64,000 bases of DNA from Candidatus Altimarinota bacterium. GTDB lineage: Bacteria > Patescibacteriota > Gracilibacteria > BD1-5 > UBA6164. Below the pieces are notes generated by a model. The model saw nothing but the letters and a program-made list of their open reading frames with translations. It did no database searches and was not told the DNA's origin. Where the stretch lies: positions 20,823-84,822 of the forward strand of contig SAAG01000001.1 of assembly GCA_010119095.1 (NCBI GenBank), in the 5' to 3' direction. The position numbers were made by a program, and so were the translations under genes. Shown piece after piece: positions 11,345 to 23,042 of the stretch. Every line of letters begins with the position of its first letter. The first letter of the stretch is position 1.

Positions 11345-11872
11345 AATATTTTATAAAATCAAATTGTAATATAATCTAAATTATTATAAAACTCAGGTAT
11401 TATGTAAGTCTCAGCTTTTATTTTTTTCTCAACTATTGGAATTAAATTATACTCTTCAATAATTTTTTGGCAATCATATCTTAAATTTTTATCCGACTTA
11501 CTCTTTTCACTATCATCAGTAATAGTATTAAAAAACAGATAATGAAAAAAATAAGTAAGAAAAAACACTTAATATTGATTGGATAGTAAATATATCCCAT
11601 ACATCTGTATTAAATAATTTTAATATTAAATAATATATTATTCTGTTTGAATTTCAGTCATTTGCAACATATCATAAATACATTGATTCTATGAAATATT
11701 TAATCTTACTAAAATATGGTACATTTATTTGGCTTAAATCATTTAAAAAAGTTATTCAATGATAATTTTCATAAGATAAAAATGGTGTAGTAATTATAAA
11801 TTTAATATAAAAAATATATATTATTAATACTAATGATATTAGTACTAAAATAATTTGTTTTTTGTAATTCAT
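11332..11872 (-). pseudogene. Internally deleted, frameshifted copy of the GT39-like membrane protein
   Basis: The first 117 or so codons (start 11872) resemble the N-terminus of the gene at 7527-9083: YENYHGITFLNDL versus HENNHGIFFMNGL, followed by similarly placed helices. The frame then stops at TAA near 11520. The +1 frame continues from about 11568 to 11332 and ends TIGFYKILGKK, like RIGIYKIIGKK at the end of the intact protein. About 300 central residues are missing. This is a remnant pa­ralogue with an internal deletion plus a frameshift at a T-rich run. Confidence 0.65.
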
Positions 11873-11888
11873 AAACTGATTATTATTT

Positions 11889-13244
11889 TTAATCTCTAAC
11901 AACACAATTATTATACTTGTTTAATACTTTTTGCCAATTTAAATTGTTATCATTTTCAAGCAAATTATTACCCAACTCAAATCATAAATCCATAGTATGA
12001 TCCACATTGCAATGTAAAAATAATCATTGTCTTCAGCTTATATATATGTTTTTATATTTATTATGTATACCACTTAATACATCATCTAGATTAGTTTCCC
12101 GTCAAATTTTATACATAGGGTAAACATTTGGTTCATAGTGAAAAAATGTATTATCATAATCTATAGAATAGTTGTTATTTATAAGTCCTGATTTTTGGAG
12201 TCAAATAAGAGATTCTTCAATCATATAATTATAATCGTATTCATCTTTCCATGCAGGGATTTCTACTGTATAAATTGTATAATTATCCTCACTTTGTGAT
12301 GATTTATCAAATCTTTTTGGAATTGACACTCTTCAAAATATAAATTCTTCTTCTGGAAAGTAAAAAGTTTCTCATTGTATCAATGGAGATTGATTAATGT
12401 ATAAATAAGCTATGTAAAGCCCTCTATAACTTAATATGTTTTTGTTTTCATAGTTAATATAATGAGAAAATATATCAATAGGGATAGTTGTGATTAGATT
12501 TTCGTAAATTATACTACTTCCATTTATTTCAATTATATTTTTATCAGGAATTATATTATATTTATCCTCACCTAGTATAAACTCCACCTTGTTTTCAATT
12601 AATATTGATTCTATATTATCAACTATCTTTCAAAATCATCATTTTGGATACAAAAAATATCTCTTACTTTTTGATAAGACTTGCCATGCAAGAGTAAAAG
12701 GATTTAATCTAAATCTTTTTTTCATTATGGAATTTGATAGTTCTCACAAAGGAGTACCCCATACCTTTTTAGCATAACTTTGATAAAAATACTCATATAT
12801 ATAATCTCAAACTCTTGATTTTGCTGTTTTCTCAAAAGTATCTTTTTGTTTAAATTTAACTTTATAATAAAAACTTTGAGCTAAACTTCAAACAGATTTT
12901 AAAATAGAAATCTTTTTAAATAATTCAAATGAATTTATTGGATAACTTATAAATCAATTATTTATATATAACTTACTTAGTCTGATTATATTATTTAACT
13001 TTATGTTTAATTCTCTAGATATAAATCTGATTATATTTGTTAAGTATGATTCTTGAAGTCTATGAGATCATATATCTAATCTATCTCAGAGATTTGTTAC
13101 AATAGTTCTACTAAGTCATCATAAAGTATCATTTTTTTCTATGACAAGCACTTCTTCTTTATATTTTCTTGATAATACATAGGCCGTTGATAATCCTGAC
13201 AATCATCAACCTAGTATTATGTATTTATATTTATTTTTTAACAT
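11889..13244 (-). CDS. FAD-dependent amine-oxidase/UDP-galactopyranose mutase-like protein
   Basis: A 451-residue flavoprotein. The N-terminal Rossmann motif is YIILGGGLSGLSTAYVLS, followed by VLVIEKND and GGLSRT; three of these glycines are TGA. Further blocks YGKKVWGTP-like (YAKKVWGTPLGELS) and YPKGGFGKIVDNIE resemble protoporphyrinogen-oxidase/UGM-type proteins of polysaccharide loci. The C-terminus contains YISGRQGLFLHCNVDHTMD, the second flavin-binding motif. It overlaps the AsnB gene by 14 bp. A role in galactofuranose-like sugar formation is possible but not shown. Confidence 0.8.
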
Positions 13245-15153
13245 AATTTTTATAATTATCTGTTTCTATAAAGAGTTCAAACCATATCATAAAGTTTAAA
13301 AATGACCATAAAAACCTACCGTTATCTTTTCTGTTTAATAAATGTTCTTCTAACAAGTTTTCAACTACATCATAATCAATAAACTCTGTTTTTAAAACTT
13401 TTTCTTTTGAAAAATATTTATCCGTGATATCTTTTAAATCTGTTATTAACCATTTTGAATATGGTATCTCCATACCAAAATTTGGTCTTTTATAAATTTC
13501 CTTTGGCAAAATATTTTTAAATGTTTCTTTTTGTATTATCCTTCTATCTGTTAGACTTACTTTGAATCTTTCAGGTATAGAAAAAGCAAAATCAGTAATA
13601 CTCTTTTCTAAAAATGGAAACCTTGTTTCAATACTATTAGCCATAATCATCCTGTCATTTTTTATCATCAAATCTCAAATCAAAAATAATTTAAAATCTA
13701 TATTGGCAAGTTTTGATAAATCCTCTTTAAAATTTAATCAAGCAAAAATATCTCTAAAAAATGAGACTGTTTCATTGTAATTTATTCATTTAAATAGTGT
13801 AGTTTGAGTCTTATGATTTAGTATATGTCTCCAATAGTAATGTGATGTAGGTATATCAAAATTGCTTCACTCTGTAAATCTCTTGGCTTTGAAATCAAAG
13901 CTTAATTTTTTTGTACTAACTGGAAGTTTATGTACCAAGTTAAATATTCCACTTCTGATAAAATTTGGAACTAAACTATTATATTTTTTTCTTATTAAGT
14001 ATGCTTGATGAGTTTCATATGCTGAAAAGTTTTCATCTCATCATTCACCAGATAATAAAACTTTTACATATTTTTTAGCTTCTTTGGCAAGTAAAAATGT
14101 AGGAATTGCTGATCAATCTGCATAAGGTTCATCTGTAAAAGACATATATCTATGTAGATTATCCCTTATATCGTTTGAATTTACTATTATTTCATGATGA
14201 ATAGTTTCTGCATAATCAGACATTATTTTTTGATATTTTGACTCATCAAAACTGGATTCATTTACCTTTATAGAAAAAGTATGCATTCATTTTGATTTAT
14301 TGAGATACTTTAACATCCCTACAATCACACTTGTATCAATTCATCCTGACAATGTTGATCACAATAGAGCATCGCTATTTGTATTTCTTGAAATAGAATC
14401 TTCTACCAAATAAAAAAGATTTTTTTTAGCATCTTCAAATGATAAATAATAATCGATATTTTCTTTTATTTTGTAATACTCTTTAACTTTATAATCACCT
14501 ACTTTTAAATCATATTCTATAAAATGTCCTCAATCAAGTTCATTTATTCATTCAAAAGCTGTTAACTCTCCTGGAATATATCAAAGTCAAAAGTAATGAA
14601 AGATTGCTTCTTTATTGATTTTTTTTTCAAATCAATTTATTTGTAAAAGTGATTTGATTTCTGAAGCGAAATATAGATTACTCCTGACTTCAGTGTAAAA
14701 TACTGGTCTAGTTCAATAAAAATCTCTCACTATATATACTTTTTGTTTATCTTTATCAAATATAGAAAATGTAAAATATCAATCTATTTCTTCAAGCAAT
14801 TTTATAATCCCTATCTCTTTATATAGGTAAGCCAAGGTTTCAGTATCTCCTGATGACTTAAAATTGTATTTACTTTTTAAGTTGTACTTTGAATTTAATT
14901 CTTGATAGTTTGTAATTTCTCAATTGTAGGTCAATACAATACTAGCATCTTCAGTAACAAATGGCATATTAGCATTGTCAGATAAGTCCATTACAGATAA
15001 TCTGGTTGCTCAAAAAATGATATTATTTGATTTATATATCCCTCTACTATCAGGTCATCTATGAGCCAAAAAATCCAACATATTATTGATGTTAGACTCT
15101 TCTTGCAGTACTAAGTTTTCATCTTTAAATATTGATCAAACTATTCCACACAT
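13231..15153 (-). CDS. asnB: Asparagine synthase (glutamine-hydrolysing), AsnB type
   Basis: A 640-residue protein. The class II amidotransferase domain starts MCGIVGSIF with nucleophile Cys2, and continues with AHRGPDSRG. The synthetase domain has the ATP-pyrophosphatase PP-loop SGLSGGIDTS (residue about 270), and ends with SIETRFPFLEKSITDFAFSIP, a conserved AsnB block. Both domains are full length. In glycan loci such proteins often amidate sugar carboxyl groups rather than make free asparagine. It overlaps both neighbours by 13-14 bp. Confidence 0.93.
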
Positions 15154-15521
15154 CTATCTTTTTTAAATAAATTATTTTTTAAATAAAATGACCCTAAAAA
15201 TATTATTCACACAGACAAAAGTTTACTTAAAAAATAGTTTATATCAAGATAAGAATAAAAAAAGTACAAAAAAATAAATTCCCCTAAAAATACTCATAGA
15301 GTTTCAATTAAAAGAAACTTTAAATAATATTTTTTGAAATTTATTTTGTTTTGAAAGATAAATGGTGTAATCAAAAAAGCTACCAATGATCAAATTAGAA
15401 ATGATGTAACAAATGATACATATACTTCAATTTCTAAGAGTTCTACCATTGAAAAATAAATACATAAATCTGTACTTAGAGGTAGAACTGAGAAAAATGA
15501 ATATCTAATTAATTTTTTCAT
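15141..15521 (-). CDS. GtrA-like membrane protein
   Basis: A 126-residue protein with four predicted helices and short charged loops, starting MKKLIRYSFFSVLPLSTDLCIYF. Length, four-helix topology and basic N-terminus match the GtrA family, whose members help transfer lipid-linked sugars. Its C-terminus overlaps the AsnB start by 13 bp. No catalytic motif is expected. Confidence 0.65.
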
Positions 15522-15533
15522 TTTACATTATTC

Positions 15534-16070
15534 TTATGGTTGTCTTTGTTCTTCAATAACTTTTAAGTAGTCCTTTGCAAACTTAAATCATGGATCAATT
15601 TCCAAAGCTTTTTTTATATTTTTCTCAGAAGATTCCAAGTCTCAAGTCACTGAGTAAATAACACCTATATCATATAATAAATTTTTATTTTTCCAATCAG
15701 TTAACTCATTTGCCTTATTTAGATAATCCAAAGCTCAACTATAGTTATTTTCTATTACAGCTAATCTTCACATTAATCTAAGAATATCTGGGTTATCCTT
15801 GCTTATTTCACTTTCTTTCTTCAATCTTTCTTCAGCTTCCTTGTAAGATCAACTATTAATTAGATTTTCTACAACTTTTAAATCTACTGGGATAATTTTT
15901 ATTACTTGTTTTTTTGTTGGTTCTTCTTTTTTAACAGATCATGAATCAACTAAAGCTTCTTTATTTTTTCATGATTGTTCATCTAATCATGTTTTATTTT
16001 CAGTTTTTCAATTGTTAGCACAACTACTTATTAACAACATAGCTATAAAAAACAATACATATATTTTCAT
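15534..16070 (-). CDS. TPR-repeat lipoprotein
   Basis: A 178-residue protein. The N-terminus has a lipoprotein signal with lipobox LISSC (Cys at about residue 17). A Lys/Glu-rich linker is followed by two TPR-like repeats (SYKEAEERLKKESEISKDNPD and YSGALDYLNKANEL..., then GDLESSEKNIKKALEIDPG). Probably a periplasmic or surface scaffold. 13 bp separate its stop from the GtrA-like start. Partner unknown. Confidence 0.8.
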
Positions 16071-16118
16071 ATTGAGTAATTATAAAAATAAACATTATTA
16101 TTATCTCTATTTTTATAA

Positions 16119-16565
16119 TTATTTCAATTCTTTTTTATTAATAATTGAATATAATCCAATTTTAACTTTACTATTTAGACAATAAGACTCTCTATCATAT
16201 GTCTCACAATTAATTATTTTCTCTATAATAGGCACGAACTCTATATTTTCGTATTTTTTATTAATTAGACAACTAGCTTTATGGTCAGACTCAATATGTA
16301 AAGTATAACAACTTGTAGAAATAACATATATGTTATTTTCTTTGAAATTAAATTTTATATCTTTTTCTATCTCAGGGATAAAAAAATACCTATAATTTAT
16401 ATTTTTTTCTGAAAATATAGAATTAATCTTAGATTTAAATTCATCAGGATAATCTGCTAACCATAAACTATCATAATATATATTATATTTTTTATCACTA
16501 TTAAAATTATTCTTTATGTTTTTATAAAAAAATAGAAGATAGTATATAATAATATATGTAATCCA
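16119..16565 (-). pseudogene. C-terminal remnant of a GT39-like membrane protein
   Basis: Directly after the TAA of the RsmI-like gene, the same frame stays open for 148 codons without any ATG. It encodes one hydrophobic helix and a soluble region that ends with KVKIGLYSI, resembling the tail RIGIYKI of the intact protein at 7527-9083, and has a comparable Tyr/Cys-rich C-terminal domain (SCYTLHI, FVPIIEK). It looks like the end of a lost glycosyltransferase placed behind an unrelated gene by deletion. Confidence 0.55.
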
Positions 16566-18377
16566 TTAATTAAATAGTTTAATAAAATATACAGTATTAT
16601 CTATTTTATTATAAATATATTCTACCTCTTCATCTAATAATGCTGTATTGACTTCAAATAACTTATTATATTCTCTTTCTGTTCAGATGTCTCCAATTAT
16701 CTGTAATCAATAATTTTTATCAAATAATTCTTTAAATGATTTTAAATCATTTAAAATATTTTTTCAAAAACTATAAAAAATAATAAGAGTGTCTGAAAAA
16801 TATTCTCAAGAAAAAAACTTATCCTTTTTTAAGGTGTCAATACATGGGTAAATTGCATAAATAAATGGGGCCCAAAAAATAAACTTATATTCAAACTTAC
16901 ATGATAACATAACTGTAGATATGACATTTGGTCATTTTATTCATACGATATTGTAATCCATGTAAAACAAGTTTATATATTTTTTTATTATATCTCATGG
17001 ATCCAATATACAAGGAGCTCATCAATCAGTTAGATATACAATCTTTTTTCAGTCTTCTAATAAATTATTTAGTTTTTTTAAATCTTCTCATAATAAATAT
17101 ATTTTATTTAACTCTTTATCGATTTTGATTTTTGAGCTTTCTTTTGTATCAATATCATTTTTTAAATCATCTCAGTAATAAAAGTTTTTGTTCTCTATAT
17201 CTATTCAAGCTCAAGTTAACAATTTCTTTACTCAATCAATCGTTTCACAAAAAATATGATCTGCATTTTTAATTATATCCAATGTCTTATTTGTAAATCC
17301 AAATATATTACTTAATGGTGATGATAAAAAATAAAATATTTTTTCTTCTCAATACTTATTGTATCTCATATATCATTTAAAGTCGTCCATTATTTTATGA
17401 TACAAAAACAATGTGATTTTTTTATAGTTTTTACTATAATATTTTAATGATTCACTATTAAAACTATCTTTTGTATCAACATAATTAACATATCCTAAAT
17501 CAGTTGGATACATTACCTCAATATAATAATTATTTGGAATTTCTATGTTTTTTAAAAAGTTTAGTAAATCTTCTTTATCATTAAAATTAAGTATTAATGT
17601 TGACTTAGATATCAAATCTCATAATCAAAATAATTTGATAAATTTATTTGTTTTTAATACAAAATAAGTAATTATTTCATTAATTTCGTCTTCTCTATTA
17701 TTTTTATAATCTCAGAGATATATAAAGTTTCCATAATTTGCATGTGATATTGAATAATAATTTATTAATTCACTATGATACTGATTTACATATACTTTAT
17801 TAAAATACTTATTTAAATATATATTGATTTTAATACTTTCTTGTCAAAATATATAGTCGTCTCCATAATAAAGAACCAATATATCTGAAACATTATTGAA
17901 ATTTATATTAAAAATATCTGAAACATCTTTAATTTCTATGTTTTTTAAATCTAGTTTATTTAATAATCAAGTGAGTCACAATGAATTATTTGTATATATC
18001 ACTTTTGAAAAAGACAATAAATCTAAATCCAATTTTGATAAATTTCATATATCCCCATCTACTCAAATATAAAAAATTGTTTGATCTTCTAAACTTTGAC
18101 AATTTTTTCAAAGCTTAAAAATCAAAGGTATGTCAAAATTATCATTTAAATACTCTAACAATTTAATTGTAGGTAAATCTACTGTTTTTTGCTTATCTAA
18201 AGGAGTAATTTGTCAAAATGAGAATTTTTCTCATATAATAATTTTATATTTATACTTTTCATTTCCTAAAAAAACTATATTTAATGAATTGTCATAATAA
18301 TCTACTTTAACTTTTATTTTATGATATAAATAGTATTTTATAATAAATCTTTCAGCATCCCTTAAATTAAGCCTCAT
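16566..18377 (-). CDS. Unknown N-terminal domain fused to an RsmI/tetrapyrrole-methylase-like domain
   Basis: A 603-residue protein. The first 330 or so residues match nothing I recognise. From about residue 345 the sequence follows the SAM-dependent tetrapyrrole methylase fold in the RsmI order: SSPLSNIFGFTNKTLDIIKN (compare PIGNLEDITLRA), ADHIFCETIDGVKKLL (compare ADVIAAEDTR), IVYLTDGGAPCILDPGDII (compare VSDAGTPLISDPG), IVGIKGPNVIST (compare PIPGPSA), then FIFGAPF. RsmI methylates 16S rRNA C1402, but related folds modify tetrapyrroles and, in borosins, peptide backbones. Its position beside radical SAM and nitrogenase-like genes makes a small-molecule or peptide substrate plausible. It starts 7 bp downstream of a radical SAM stop. 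Confidence 0.7.
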
Positions 18378-18384
18378 ATTTTAT

Positions 18385-19344
18385 TTATTTAGACAATATT
18401 GGTTTTATAAAATCCTCTCAGTATTTTATTACATATTTTGAAGTAAATCATGTACAATCATTAAAATAAATACAATTTTCACAATCTTTTTTCATATAAA
18501 ATCATGTATCGAAATTATATTTTTCTCATTTTGGTTTCCTTCTATCTAAATCGAACTGAAAGTCATAATTATGATACTCTTTATCAAAAATACATCTTCA
18601 AATATTATGAAATTTCATAGTTATTTTTAGCTTATTTTCTGATATTTTTTGTAATTCATTATAAAGTTTTAGTATCTTGGAAATTTCAACTCAAACATCA
18701 TTTGGATTAGCTAAATATTTATCATGAAATTCTTCAGGAAATAAATCAACTGGGACATACATTGTAATATTAAGTAAATTTACGCCAAGTTTAATCATCA
18801 ATAGTAAAAAACCTTCAAGTTGATTAACATTATCTTTAACGAGCACAAAATTAACTATCGTATTTATTCATTCTTTCTTACAATTCAACATTCATTGAAT
18901 AGTCTTTTTATAAGCTCAAGGTACTCACATAATCTTATCTGACAATTCTTCTTCATAAGCATGTAAAGAAAAATTCATATCTTCTATTTTGTGTTCTTTT
19001 AGTTTTTTAACAAATTTTAAATCATTTAACCTAATTCAATTTGTTTGAAATGTCTGTTTTAATCATAAAGAATTTCAAAACTCCAATATATTGAAAATTT
19101 CTGGATGCATAGAAAAGTCTCATCCTTCATAAATTATACATCAAGCTCAATTATTTTTTCTTTCTAATACAGTATTCTTAATTCTTTCAAATGAATAAAA
19201 AGTTTGATAATCTTCTTCTTTTCTTAGTCATGTGTTTTCATCATCAATTTTTGAAACTTGAGCATTACAAAAACCACATTTCGCATTACATACCATTCAC
19301 ACAAATACTCATTGTGTATAATCTTTCTGATAATTTGTAGACAT
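18385..19344 (-). CDS. Radical SAM protein with C-terminal cysteine cluster
   Basis: A 319-residue protein with C19-N-A-K-C23-G-F-C26. IIYEGGDFSMHP follows, in the place of the usual GGEP motif, and NFSLHAYEE forms the later barrel strand. Near the end a second cysteine group (CENCIYFNDC) suggests an auxiliary iron-sulfur site. It follows a TPR gene by 36 bp and precedes the RsmI-like gene by 7 bp. Substrate unknown. Confidence 0.88.
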
Positions 19345-19380
19345 AATTTATATGTAATAAAAATTTAATAAAATACTTTT

Positions 19381-19863
19381 TTACTTAATACTATTTATCA
19401 TATTTTGTATTTTTTTTACAAAACTTTCATCATATTTTGATGTTTCAGTATTATTTTCAGACTTACTATCAGAATCGCTTTTAATTTGAAGGAAATTTAT
19501 TAAATTTTGATTATTAGGCTCCATTTTTTGTGCTAATTTTAAATATTTATCAGCATTTTTTTTATCATTTAAGTTTGTAAAAACAACTCAAAGATTAAAA
19601 ACTACATTAAAATTCTTTCATTTGGTTAATAAATCTCATTTTTTATAATAGACTAATGACTCTTCAAGATTTTTTTCAATCATATATATTTCTCATAATC
19701 ATAACAAACAACTTATATAATTTTGTAATAAATTATCATCTTTGCTAAAATCCTCATTTTCATATGATGTATAAATTTCCATTAAAATTTTCTTTGCTTC
19801 TTCTACTTTTCATTGATTTTTCAATGAGTATCATTCTTCAAGTCTTTGTCAGATTGTATTCAT
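19381..19863 (-). CDS. TPR-repeat protein
   Basis: A 160-residue helical protein with about three TPR-like units (residues 3-40, 45-78, 79-115: EEGYSLKNQGKVEEAKKIL; GEIYMIEKNLEESLVYYKKG; GVVFTNLNDKKNADKYLK). The tail is Ser/Glu/Lys-rich. No signal peptide, so cytoplasmic. It starts 23 bp after the stop of the NifD/K-like gene and probably acts as an adaptor for the array's enzymes; that is inference from position. Confidence 0.75.
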
Positions 19864-19886
19864 ATTATAGTAATTAATAATAAAAT

Positions 19887-21146
19887 TTACATATTCAACA
19901 TATTAGCAATTCTATTGATAAATAATAAAGTTCATTTATATCAAAAATAAGGCTCATAAGTGTAAACATGATAATCATAACTTGGAAAACCAAACTGCAT
20001 AATTTTTGTTTTAGAATATCAATTTAACTTATTGTGAGAATTAGAAATAAATAAGTCTATATTATCTACATCCTCCTCATTATTAAAATAACCTACTACT
20101 TTATCTTTATCAATAACTATTGATTTATTGTTACTGATGTGTTTTTCTTCTCAATGAATATATATTTTTTCTAGTTCAAATCATAGAGTATTAGATAAAT
20201 CAACAATTCAATTTAATAAATATGGGTCTCAGTAAAAAGAAATCTTTTTTCAGATAAATGTATGCGGGATAACCCATTTGATTATATCTATCTTATTATA
20301 TAAAGTTAATTCTTTTTCTATAAATTTTTTAGCTTTTTCTTCGACATTGAAATGTTCTCAAATAGTATTTATAAACTCTCCTGTTTTATCAAATCAAAAA
20401 GGCAAGTCTAACTCTAGTAAATCTGCATCTAATCTATTAGCTATTTTTTTTGCTGCTTTTCTTCAGTATGGTAATGAAATAATTGTTCATGCATTTTTCA
20501 CATTTAAAATATCTTCAAATTTTCATCAATCAAGCCATATTGATACTACATTTAGTCCAAGTGATTCAATAATTCTTTTTAACTCCTCTACATTTGCTAT
20601 ACAATCTCATTCTCCTCTATCAAAAAGATTTCAAATTATAGCAATATTTGTTTTTTCTGTTTTTCATCAATCGATATCAATATTTTTCGCTATAGAAAAT
20701 AATAAATCACTATATCAATCTAACCAACAATCTGTCATTGATCTAGAAGGAATATTGAAAATTGGTTTATTTGTTTTATACGATTCTTTAACTTCTTTTA
20801 TTATTCAATCGTAATCTGTTCAGACTATTTGACTCATTGGCATTGAGGAAACAAATAATTGCTTTACAAAATCTTGTTCATATACAATCTTTAATGTTTC
20901 AATAAATCTATTATTTCTATTTCATATTACATTATCTGCATCAGCAATTGTAGATAGAAATTTATGCTTTCAATCTGCTTGCCTTAAATTAGAAGTGATA
21001 TCATGATTTCATTGAACAAAATCATTTTTAAAGAAAAAACAATCTGGACTATCTATCCATAGATATGAATCTTTTATAGCATTAATTCATAGTAAGACTC
21101 AAACAAGATAGGTTACTGGAAAATTATTATTCATATATTGTTCCAT
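19887..21146 (-). CDS. Nitrogenase component 1-like protein (NifD/NifK/BchN superfamily), small subunit
   Basis: A 419-residue protein. SPDCFFF (Cys36) sits where NifD has HGPxGC. The middle has TDYDGIIKEVKE and FNIPSRSMTDCWLDGYSDLLFS, as in the component 1 family. The second domain starts TNIAIIGNLFDRGEGDC with ESLGLNVV. The third domain has IGKKISFYGDPYLLNGIVD and ends with FGFPSYDY and FGYKGTLLFINRIANML, the family's GFP..D and GY.G...L...I.N signature. Cys at the first and third cluster positions of NifD is absent (Thr/Val and Ser respectively). No FeMo-co ligand pattern is evident. It starts 9 bp after the large subunit, so the two form an operon and probably a heteromer. Confidence 0.85.
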
Positions 21147-21155
21147 ACTAGAAAA

Positions 21156-23042
21156 TTATTTATTAAAATACTTACTGTAATTTTTGTAAAATTTCATTTC
21201 ACATAAATTGATAAGTCAATTTATTGTATCTAATGCCCCTTTATATCAAACAAAAAAGTTTTTTAGATTTATTTGGTTTAATCATCTTTCAATTATTCTA
21301 TTATCAAAGTATAAATCTGAATAAATTAAATCAAATTTACTTTCTTTAAACTTTTTTTCAAAACTTTTTTCATCAGAAAAAAATCATATTTTAACTTTTT
21401 TATTTTTTAATCATATAATTTCTTTTATTTCCTCGTGATTTCAATCTTGCTTAGTATAATCATTATCATTCCTATTATTGTTTGTAAAATTGTCATATAC
21501 ATATATTTCTGTATTAAATCACATCTCATCTAGAAAGTCTATTATATCAACATTATTCATATAATCTGAATTTATAAATTTTTCAACCTCTTTTTTCCCA
21601 ATCAGAAAAATTCATACAGTATATGACTTTGATTTTACATATTCAACTTTATTTTTATACATATCTTTATAACTTTCTCACAACAAATCTTTTGAGACTT
21701 TGATCCCTAATTTCTCTCATATAGATGAAATCCATTCATCAGTATATTTAATAGAATATGGATAAACTGGAAGTATATAATCTACTCATAATGATTGAAA
21801 AGGATATTCAAAAATCTCTTTCTGAAAATTATTTGGCGAAAATACAAATAACTCTGATTTTAGCATCAGTGGTAATAATCTAACATCTATAGTAGGTAAA
21901 AAAGATGTATTTATTTTCACTCATAATTTATTAAGCTCCTCTAATAAATTCTTTTGATATATATTCTCATGAAATCAAAATATAGATATAGATTTAGGTA
22001 TCTTTTCTAATTTATTTTTATCTATATCATCCAAATATTTTTCAAGTAGCTCGATTTTTTGTTCAAAAGGAGTTTTTTCAAGTTGTCATTGTAAAATAAA
22101 TGGTATATCTATTTTATCTTTTGCTTTTTTAAGTACAGAAAAAATATCATCTCATACAATTCTTGGAACACAGCAACAATTAAAACTAATTACCTTTGTA
22201 TTATTTTTTTCTATATTATCTTGTATATATTTCACTGCTTCTGATAATTTATCAGTTCCTTTTCACATTACGATATCTTCTTCACTCAAATCAGTAAATA
22301 ACCCTATTGAGTTTCATTCATTTTTTCATGATAAATATTGTTTTTTTTCATCGTCAGTTAAATAAAAATATTTATCAAAACTATGATCATAAAATCAAGA
22401 AGGAAAATTAAAAAAATGATATCCTTTATTCTTGTTATTTGGAGAAATTCCTTTACATTCTCTTTCTGCATGGGAAATAGATGCTTCAGGTAAATTTAAA
22501 CTTATACTCTGATCCAGATTTCTAAAAACACCTTCATGTATTAAAAATCTATATTTTTGTAATGGATGATTCCAATTTTGTATTATTGAGAAAGGAGGTC
22601 TTTCTGCTTTCCAAAAAATCTGGTAATATTCTTTTTTTGCCTTAATATCAATAGATAAGATTTTTAATAGTTCATCAAATATTAAATCACTTCATTTTAC
22701 TAAAAAAAATACCAAAAACTTTAAAAAACTTTCGTTTTGAATTTCACTATGAACTCACATACATATGTTATTTGTACACAATAAGGAACCACATTTTTTT
22801 TCTCAGAGATTATCTTTTATATTGAGGGGTAAAATCTCTCATGATAATTTATCAATGATTATTATATTAAATTTATCATTAATCCACTCTATACTTTTTA
22901 TTTCTATCAAAGATGAAAAAGCTGGAAAAACTGAAGTAAATAATTTTGTAAAAAAAACACTTGTTTGTAGTGATGGCTTAAATTTCTTACCCAAGAAATC
23001 TTTTGGTTTTATAACTCTATTTTTAAAAATTGTTTTCTTCAT
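21156..23042 (-). CDS. Nitrogenase component 1-like protein, large subunit with extra N-terminal domain
   Basis: A 628-residue protein. About 150 N-terminal residues are not typical; they contain Cys84, Cys89 and Cys94 (KKCGSLLCTNNICMG). The component 1 region follows: ECKGISP with Cys196, GKGTDKLSEAVKYI (compare FGG..KL..AI), and ISFNCCCVPRIVGDDIFSV with Cys289-291, matching the xCxxEIIGDDI block of NifK/NifD. The C-terminal domain ends FVGYKGALDTINGLINLC, the family signature. The cysteine equivalent to HGPxGC is missing; the small subunit carries that one. The two subunits might therefore share ligands for one cluster (inference). Longer than NifD/K (about 500). Confidence 0.82.

Noticed and set aside
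16119..16565. Stop-codon readthrough of the RsmI-like gene
   Set aside because: The downstream frame resembles a glycosyltransferase tail rather than a continuation of the methylase domain.
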